Positions 60,112 to 64,000 of a stretch of 64,000 nt of DNA are shown here, one piece after another (within the stretch, counting starts at the first letter, position 1; each line of letters opens with the position of its first letter). This DNA is from Aquincola tertiaricarbonis (lineage in GTDB: Bacteria > Pseudomonadota > Gammaproteobacteria > Burkholderiales > Burkholderiaceae_C). A program made the position numbers and the translations under genes. Location of the stretch: the NCBI RefSeq assembly GCF_023573145.1, contig NZ_CP097635.1, positions 2,666,001 through 2,730,000 on the forward strand. The letters run 5' to 3'. A model generated the notes under the pieces. The model did not search any database. It was not told where the DNA came from and saw only the letters and a list, made by a program, of their open reading frames with translations.

Positions 60112-61265
60112 AGACCATCGACCTCGTGTACTTCGACGCGGGCGGCGGCCACCGCGCCGCGGCCCAGGCGCTGCAGGAAGCGGCGGCGCTGCAGCAGCGG
60201 CCCTGGCGGGTGCGGCTCGTCAACCTCACGCGGGTGCTGGACGCCCAGTCCAGCTTCCGGCGCCTGACGGGCTTCGAGCCCGAGGACTACTACAACCTGC
60301 GTCTGCGCCGCGGCTGGACGCTGGGCCTGGCGCAGGAGCTCAAGCTGCTGCAGATGCTGATCCGCCTGGGCCACCGGCCGATGGTGCGGCTGCTGCGCCG
60401 GCACTGGCAGGCTGCGCCGCCCGACCTGGTGGTGAGCCTGGTGCCCAACTTCAACCGGGCCTTGTTCCAGGGCCTGCGCGCGGCGGCGCCACGCGTGCCG
60501 TACATGACGGTGCTCACCGACCTGGCCGACCACCCGCCGCACTTCTGGATCGAGCCGCAGCAGGCGCAGACCTTCGTCTGCGGCACGGCGCGCGCGGTGC
60601 AGCAGGCGCTGGCGGCCGGTGTGCCCGCCCAGCGGGTGCAGGCCACATCGGGCATGGTGCTGCGCCCCGCCTTCCATGCGCCGGCCCTGCCGGCGGCCGA
60701 GCGCGCCCGTCAACGACAGGCCCTGGGCCTGCCGGTGGAAAGCCCGCTGGGGCTGGTGATGTTCGGCGGCCATGGCTCGGTGCAGATGCTGTCCATCGCC
60801 CGCCGGCTGGACGAGGTGCCGCTGCTGTTCGCCTGCGGCCACAACGTGGCGCTGCGGCAGGAACTGCAGGCCCTGCAGCGCAGCGCGCCGCATGTGGCGG
60901 TGGGCTTCACGCAGGACATTCCGCCGCTGATGGACCTGGCGGACTTCTTCATCGGCAAGCCCGGCCCCGGCAGCCTGAGCGAAGCGGTGCAGCGCGGCCT
61001 GCCGGTGATCGCGCTGGCGCCCACCGGCGTGATGCCGCAGGAGCGCTACAACGTGCAGTGGATCGCCGAGCACGGCCTGGGCACGACGGTGCGTTCGGTG
61101 CGCGCGCTGGGCCACGCCACGCAGCGGCTGCTGGCCGATCTGCCGGCCTACCAGGCACGGGTGGCGGCGATGGGCAATCGGGCGGTGTGGGAGGTGCTGG
61201 AGCTGATGGCGCAGCAACTGCAGGCCGCCGGAGCCGCCGCGGCTTCGGAGAGCCTGCCCCTGTGA
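60108..61265 (+). CDS. MGDG-synthase-like glycosyltransferase (GT28)
   Basis: 385 residues. The N-terminal DAGGGHRAAAQALQEA is the glycine-rich loop of MGDG synthase/MurG-type enzymes. The C-terminal donor region contains LVMFGGHGSVQM, ACGHNVALRQ and FFIGKPGPGSLSEAVQRGLPVI. It would transfer a hexose from a UDP-sugar to diacylglycerol. ATG lies inside the psd stop (ATGA), so it is co-translated with psd. Start at 60108 is strongly favoured over the longer frame, which is antisense shadow of psd context. Confidence 0.87.
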   Translation: MKTIDLVYFDAGGGHRAAAQALQEAAALQQRPWRVRLVNLTRVLDAQSSFRRLTGFEPEDYYNLRLRRGWTLGLAQELKLLQMLIRLGHRPMVRLLRRHWQAAPPDLVVSLVPNFNRALFQGLRAAAPRVPYMTVLTDLADHPPHFWIEPQQAQTFVCGTARAVQQALAAGVPAQRVQATSGMVLRPAFHAPALPAAERARQRQALGLPVESPLGLVMFGGHGSVQMLSIARRLDEVPLLFACGHNVALRQELQALQRSAPHVAVGFTQDIPPLMDLADFFIGKPGPGSLSEAVQRGLPVIALAPTGVMPQERYNVQWIAEHGLGTTVRSVRALGHATQRLLADLPAYQARVAAMGNRAVWEVLELMAQQLQAAGAAAASESLPL

Positions 61266-61301
61266 GGGGCGACCGGGCCGGGCGCCGCCCGGCCGCGGGT
61301 G

Positions 61302-62183
61302 CTACAGCACCTGATCGAGCAAGGCCGCGGTCTCGTCGGCGCGCTGGCCGGCCGCCGCCTTGCGGCCCTTGCGCAGCCCGCGCTTGACCACCGTCTGCGG
61401 CGTGCGCGCCGTGCGGCTGCGGTCCAGGATTTCCAGTCGGCCGTCGGCGTGTTCGACCAGCGCGGTCAGGCTTTCCACCCAGTCGCCGTCGTTGCAATAC
61501 AGCACGCCGTCGATGCTGCGCATCTCGGCATGGTGGATGTGGCCGCACACGACACCGTCGGCGCCGCGGCGCTGGGCTTCGCGGGCCAGGGCGGATTCGA
61601 AGTCGCCCACGTAGCTGACTGCCCGCTTGACCTTGAGCTTGAGGTAGCGCGACAGGCTCCAGTAGGGCAGCCCCAGCCGGGCCCGTGCGCTGTTGAACCA
61701 GCGGTTCACCTTGAGGGTGAACTCGTAGGCCACGTCGCCCACCAGCGCCAGCCAGCGGGCGCACTGCACCACGCCGTCGTACAGGTCGCCGTGGGTCACC
61801 CACAGGCGGCGGCCGTCGGCGGTGATGTGCATGCACTCTTCCACCACCTCCACGCCGCCGAAGTTCACGCCCAGGTAGCGGCGCGCGAACTCGTCGTGGT
61901 TGCCGGGCACGAAGACCACGCGCGTGCCCTTGCGGGCCTTGCGCAGGATCTTCTGCACCACGTCGTTGTGCGACTGCGGCCAGTACCAGCTGCGGCGCAG
62001 CTGCCAGCCATCGATGATGTCGCCCACCAGGTACAGCGTCTCGCACTCCACCTCGCGCAGAAAGTCCAGCAGCGCCAGCGCCTGGCAGCCCGGCGTGCCC
62101 AGGTGCAGGTCGGAGATCCAGACGGTGCGCATCTGCAGCACCGGCGCCGGTCGGTCGGCGAAGCCGTCAGGGTCGGGTCGCAT
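61302..62183 (-). CDS. PlcP-like / UDP-2,3-diacylglucosamine diphosphatase-like metallophosphoesterase
   Basis: 293 residues, calcineurin-type fold with complete dimetal motifs: D25-x-H27 (WISDLHLG), GD at 54-55 (LVGDIIDGW), GNHDE at 94-98, His in VTHGDLYD and GHIHHAEM. Its residues (GCQALALLDFLR, SWYWPQSHNDVVQKILRKARKGTR in part) are those I associate with PlcP, the phospholipase C-like enzyme of alphaproteobacteria that makes diacylglycerol during phosphate starvation, often annotated as LpxH-like. A soluble membrane-associated enzyme. ATG 62183 is used; 62132 (MRTVWIS) is possible. PHO-box-like repeats lie just upstream. Confidence 0.85.
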   Translation of the reverse strand: MRPDPDGFADRPAPVLQMRTVWISDLHLGTPGCQALALLDFLREVECETLYLVGDIIDGWQLRRSWYWPQSHNDVVQKILRKARKGTRVVFVPGNHDEFARRYLGVNFGGVEVVEECMHITADGRRLWVTHGDLYDGVVQCARWLALVGDVAYEFTLKVNRWFNSARARLGLPYWSLSRYLKLKVKRAVSYVGDFESALAREAQRRGADGVVCGHIHHAEMRSIDGVLYCNDGDWVESLTALVEHADGRLEILDRSRTARTPQTVVKRGLRKGRKAAAGQRADETAALLDQVL

Positions 62184-62205
62184 GCCGGCATGCTGGGGTC
62201 GCCGG

Positions 62206-62245
62206 GTGACGGCGGCATGACGGCGCGGTGACCGTCCGGCGACGG
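62206..62245 (-). promoter_or_regulatory. PHO-box-like tandem 11-bp repeats upstream of the PlcP-like gene
   Basis: Written on the plus strand, units GTGACGG (62206), ATGACGG (62217), GTGACCG (62228) and GCGACGG (62239) start exactly 11 bases apart. On the minus strand the first two read CCGTCAT then CCGTCAC with a four-base gap, matching the PHO box layout (CTGTCAT, 4 bases, CTGTCAC) with T to C in each unit. The spacers are GC-rich, unlike classical PHO boxes. The fourth unit also belongs to a small hairpin (ACCGTC/GACGGT), so it may be coincidental. Confidence 0.5.
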
Positions 62246-62251
62246 TGGCCC

Positions 62252-62740
62252 TCAGGCCAGGCCCGCCTTGTCCAGGCCATAGGCCTTGTCGAGCGAGCCG
62301 GGCAGCGTCCGGAAGGCAACGCCGGCGCGGTTCCAGGCGTTGATCAGCATCACCTGGTAGGTGAGGTCGCTCAGCGCCGCCTCGTCGAACTGCTCGCGCA
62401 CCTCGGCATACAGCGCGTCGCTGATGCCTTCGGGCGCCAGCCGCGTCAGTGCCTCGGTCCAGGCCAGGGCGGCCCGCTCCCGCGCGTTGAACAGCGGCGA
62501 CTCGCGCCAGGCGGCCAGGTGGTACAGGCGCAGCTCACGCTCGCCATGCAGCCGCGCCTGCTTGCTGTGCATGTCCAGGCAGAAGCTGCAGCCGTTGAGC
62601 TGGGAGGCGCGGACGTCCACCAGGTGCAGCAGCGCTGCGTCCACATGGCCGCGGCGGGCCAGCGTCAGGCTCACGTCGGCCAGCTTCTTGAAAAGCTCGC
62701 TGGACAGCGCGGCATGGTTCAGTCGGGGAAGGGTGTTCAT
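62252..62740 (-). CDS. Carboxymuconolactone decarboxylase / AhpD-like protein
   Basis: 162 residues, all-helical. The redox CxxC is in NGCSFCLDMHSKQAR, with the following His typical of AhpD-type alkylhydroperoxidases. Probably reduces peroxides or acts on an unknown substrate in the cytoplasm. It is divergent from the ECF41 sigma factor, the canonical partner arrangement of that sigma group, and an exact ECF41-type promoter precedes it. ATG 62740 (MNTLPRLN) is chosen over an upstream in-frame start. Confidence 0.9.
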   Translation of the reverse strand: MNTLPRLNHAALSSELFKKLADVSLTLARRGHVDAALLHLVDVRASQLNGCSFCLDMHSKQARLHGERELRLYHLAAWRESPLFNARERAALAWTEALTRLAPEGISDALYAEVREQFDEAALSDLTYQVMLINAWNRAGVAFRTLPGSLDKAYGLDKAGLA

Positions 62741-62816
62741 GGTCTTGGCCTTGCGGCAGGTGTGAAGGGTTTGAAGGCCGGTCCGCGCCTGGTGGCGCAG
62801 CGGCTTCACAGGTCAA

Positions 62817-62843
62817 GACGAGCCAGCCCCGCGGCGTGTGACA
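62817..62843 (-). promoter_or_regulatory. ECF41-type promoter of the AhpD-like gene
   Basis: On the minus strand TGTCACA (62843-62837), 16 bases, CGTC (62820-62817). This is the consensus I know for ECF41 sigma factors (TGTCACA-N16-CGTC) without a mismatch. Transcription would start about 70 bases before ATG 62740. No equivalent faces the sigma gene. Confidence 0.8.
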
Positions 62844-62874
62844 TCGCCCGGGCGCTTGGCCTACAGTCGCCCTG

Positions 62875-63807
62875 ATGTCCACGCCCACCCCCGGCCTGGC
62901 GCAGGCCCAGGACGAGCGGGCACTGCGCTTTCAGCAATCGCATGCGCGTGCCTTGCGGGCGCTGGCCTACCGCATGCTGGGCTCACGGGCCGAGGCCGAG
63001 GACGTGGTGCAGGACGCCTGGCTGCGATGGAGCACGGTGGACGAAGCCACGGTCCAGCATGCGGGCGCCTTCCTTTCGCGGCTGGTGACGCACCTGTGCC
63101 TCGACCGGCTGAAGTCGGCCGCGGCGCAGCGTGAGCACTACGTGGGCGTGTGGCTGCCCGAGCCGCTGGTGGACGAAGCCGCCGGCTGGTGCCCCGGCCC
63201 CGAGGCACAGGCCGAGTACGCGCAGGAGGTGTCCACCGCCTTCCTGCTGGCGCTGCAACGGCTGTCGCCGCTGGAGCGGGCGGCCTTCCTGCTGCACGAC
63301 GTGTTCGAGCTGGATTTCGACGAGATCGGCGGCCGGCTGCAGCGCAGCCCGGCGGCCTGCCGCCAGCTGGCCAGCCGGGCGCGCAGCCGTGTGAGGGCCG
63401 GGGAGGCGCGCCAGACGGTGCAGGCGGACGAGCACGAGCGGCTGCTGGCCGCCTTCATCCAGGCCTTGCAGCAGCAGGACGTGGCCGCGATGGCGCAGGT
63501 GCTGGCCGACGACGCGGTGCTGCTGGCCGATGGCGGCGGCAAGGTGAACGCGGTGCCGCGCGCGCTGGCGGGCGGCGGCCGTGTGGCCAAGGCCCTGGTG
63601 GGCTTCACCAAGCTGCCGGGGCATCTGCAGTGGCGGCTGCAGCCGGCGCGGATCAATGGCGAGCCGGGCTACGTGGCTTATGACGCGCAGGGCCTGCCGG
63701 TGCAGACGGTGGTGCTGCGGCCGGCCGACGCGGGCCGCATCGCTGCGGTGTACATCCAGCGCAACCCCGACAAGCTGCGGCACCTGCGGCCGCTGCCGCC
63801 TGCCTGA
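62875..63807 (+). CDS. sigJ: ECF41 RNA polymerase sigma factor (SigJ type)
   Basis: 310 residues. Region sigma-2 (RALAYRMLGSRAEAEDVVQDAWLRW in part) at about 20-90 and sigma-4 (ALQRLSPLERAAFLLHDVFELDFDEI in part) at about 120-180. A SnoaL/NTF2-like C-terminal domain (about 195-305) controls activity in this group. The ECF41 signatures WLPEPLVD (linker) and NPDKL (near the C-terminus, YIQRNPDKLRHL) are both present. No anti-sigma factor is adjacent, as usual for ECF41. It should direct transcription of the divergent AhpD-like gene. Confidence 0.93.
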   Translation: MSTPTPGLAQAQDERALRFQQSHARALRALAYRMLGSRAEAEDVVQDAWLRWSTVDEATVQHAGAFLSRLVTHLCLDRLKSAAAQREHYVGVWLPEPLVDEAAGWCPGPEAQAEYAQEVSTAFLLALQRLSPLERAAFLLHDVFELDFDEIGGRLQRSPAACRQLASRARSRVRAGEARQTVQADEHERLLAAFIQALQQQDVAAMAQVLADDAVLLADGGGKVNAVPRALAGGGRVAKALVGFTKLPGHLQWRLQPARINGEPGYVAYDAQGLPVQTVVLRPADAGRIAAVYIQRNPDKLRHLRPLPPA

Positions 63808-63831
63808 GCCGCGGGCGCTGGCGCCGCCCCG

Positions 63832-64000
63832 TCAGTGCGGCGGAATCCAGTCCAGCACCAGGTGCACCAGCCGCGACACCGAGGCCGCCAGCCGGAACAA
63901 GGTGTCCAGCACCTGGGCGCAGGCCTGCAGCAGCGCGGCGGGCACGGCCAGCGCATCGGCCAGCAGGGCGCGCAGGGTTTGCAGCAGGGTGTCGATGAAC
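63832..64000 (-). CDS. C-terminal fragment of an unidentified protein
   Basis: On the minus strand one frame is open from the window edge to a TGA at 63834-63832. The 55 visible residues are Leu/Ala-rich and amphipathic (FIDTLLQTLRALLADALA at the edge, VLDWIPPH at the end). Convergent with sigJ, 24 bases away. It looks like the helical tail of a protein whose body lies beyond the window; no family recognised. Confidence 0.4.
   Translation of the reverse strand, partial: FIDTLLQTLRALLADALAVPAALLQACAQVLDTLFRLAASVSRLVHLVLDWIPPH

Noticed and set aside
63678..63956. 92-codon minus-strand frame at the window end
   Set aside because: Trp/Cys/Arg-rich composition and overlap with sigJ mark it as a shadow; a different frame (63832-64000) fits a real C-terminus better.

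Overview
The window reads as chromosomal DNA of a high-GC betaproteobacterium, most likely a Burkholderiales member of the Rubrivivax/Leptothrix/Roseateles kind. The reasons are very GC-rich codon use, an FxDxF-type PEP-CTERM protein, a Bug-type tripartite tricarboxylate receptor, a FlhD regulator, a PQQ alcohol dehydrogenase set with PedF-like cytochromes, and a stop-adjacent GC-rich repeat that I associate with this order. No rRNA, tRNA, CRISPR array or phage was seen. The taxon is an inference.

Layout. 1-2.5 kb: the tail of an unknown gene, a PEP-CTERM surface protein and an intact IS1182-type insertion sequence. 2.5-5.1 kb: flhD without flhC, a DUF2272 lipoprotein and a BktB-like thiolase. 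5.1-9.1 kb: a LysR regulator divergent from a three-gene operon (TauD-like dioxygenase, Bug receptor, isocitrate-lyase-like enzyme). 9.1-10.4 kb: a MipA/OmpV porin-like protein and a small hydrophilic protein. 10.4-17.7 kb: an L-threonate operon (GntP permease, LtnD, OtnK, OtnC, an exported alpha/beta hydrolase, OtnI) with a FadR-type regulator and an operator-like palindrome. 17.9-29.4 kb: an SMI1-like protein, then a quinoprotein alcohol-oxidation island: aldehyde dehydrogenase, DUF779, SoxYZ-like carrier, MBL-fold relay protein, cytochromes c, pentapeptide protein, PQQ-ethanol dehydrogenase, PedF, cytochrome b561 and a sigma-54 activator. Two near-consensus sigma-54 promoters diverge between exaA and pedF.

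29.6-41.7 kb: a cobalamin riboswitch heads a tightly coupled corrin-ring operon (cobB, cbiM-like, cobM, cbiX, cobH, cbiD, cobL, cobI, cbiG, cobE, cobJ, ferredoxin-like, cobO, cobC). CbiD, CbiG and CbiX point to the early-cobalt (oxygen-independent) route. 41.7-42.4 kb: a ParDE-type toxin-antitoxin pair with an operator-like repeat. 42.4-55.3 kb: an AraC regulator and a tannase-family lipoprotein lacking the family cysteine pair, an unrecognised lipoprotein, katG, an amino-acid ABC receptor and permease without ATPase, a stand-alone secretin and a chemotaxis receptor.

55.5-62.2 kb: a lipid-metabolism island: GT4 glycosyltransferase, Mpo1/DUF962-like membrane protein, membrane-anchored class III aminotransferase, phosphatidylserine decarboxylase, MGDG-synthase-like glycosyltransferase and a PlcP-like metallophosphoesterase preceded by 11-bp-spaced PHO-box-like repeats. 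This is the best candidate for an under-described system, resembling phosphate-starvation lipid remodelling with extra parts. 62.2-63.8 kb: an ECF41 sigma factor divergent from its CxxC AhpD-type partner, whose upstream region carries an exact match to the ECF41 promoter pattern I know. The window ends inside an unidentified minus-strand gene.
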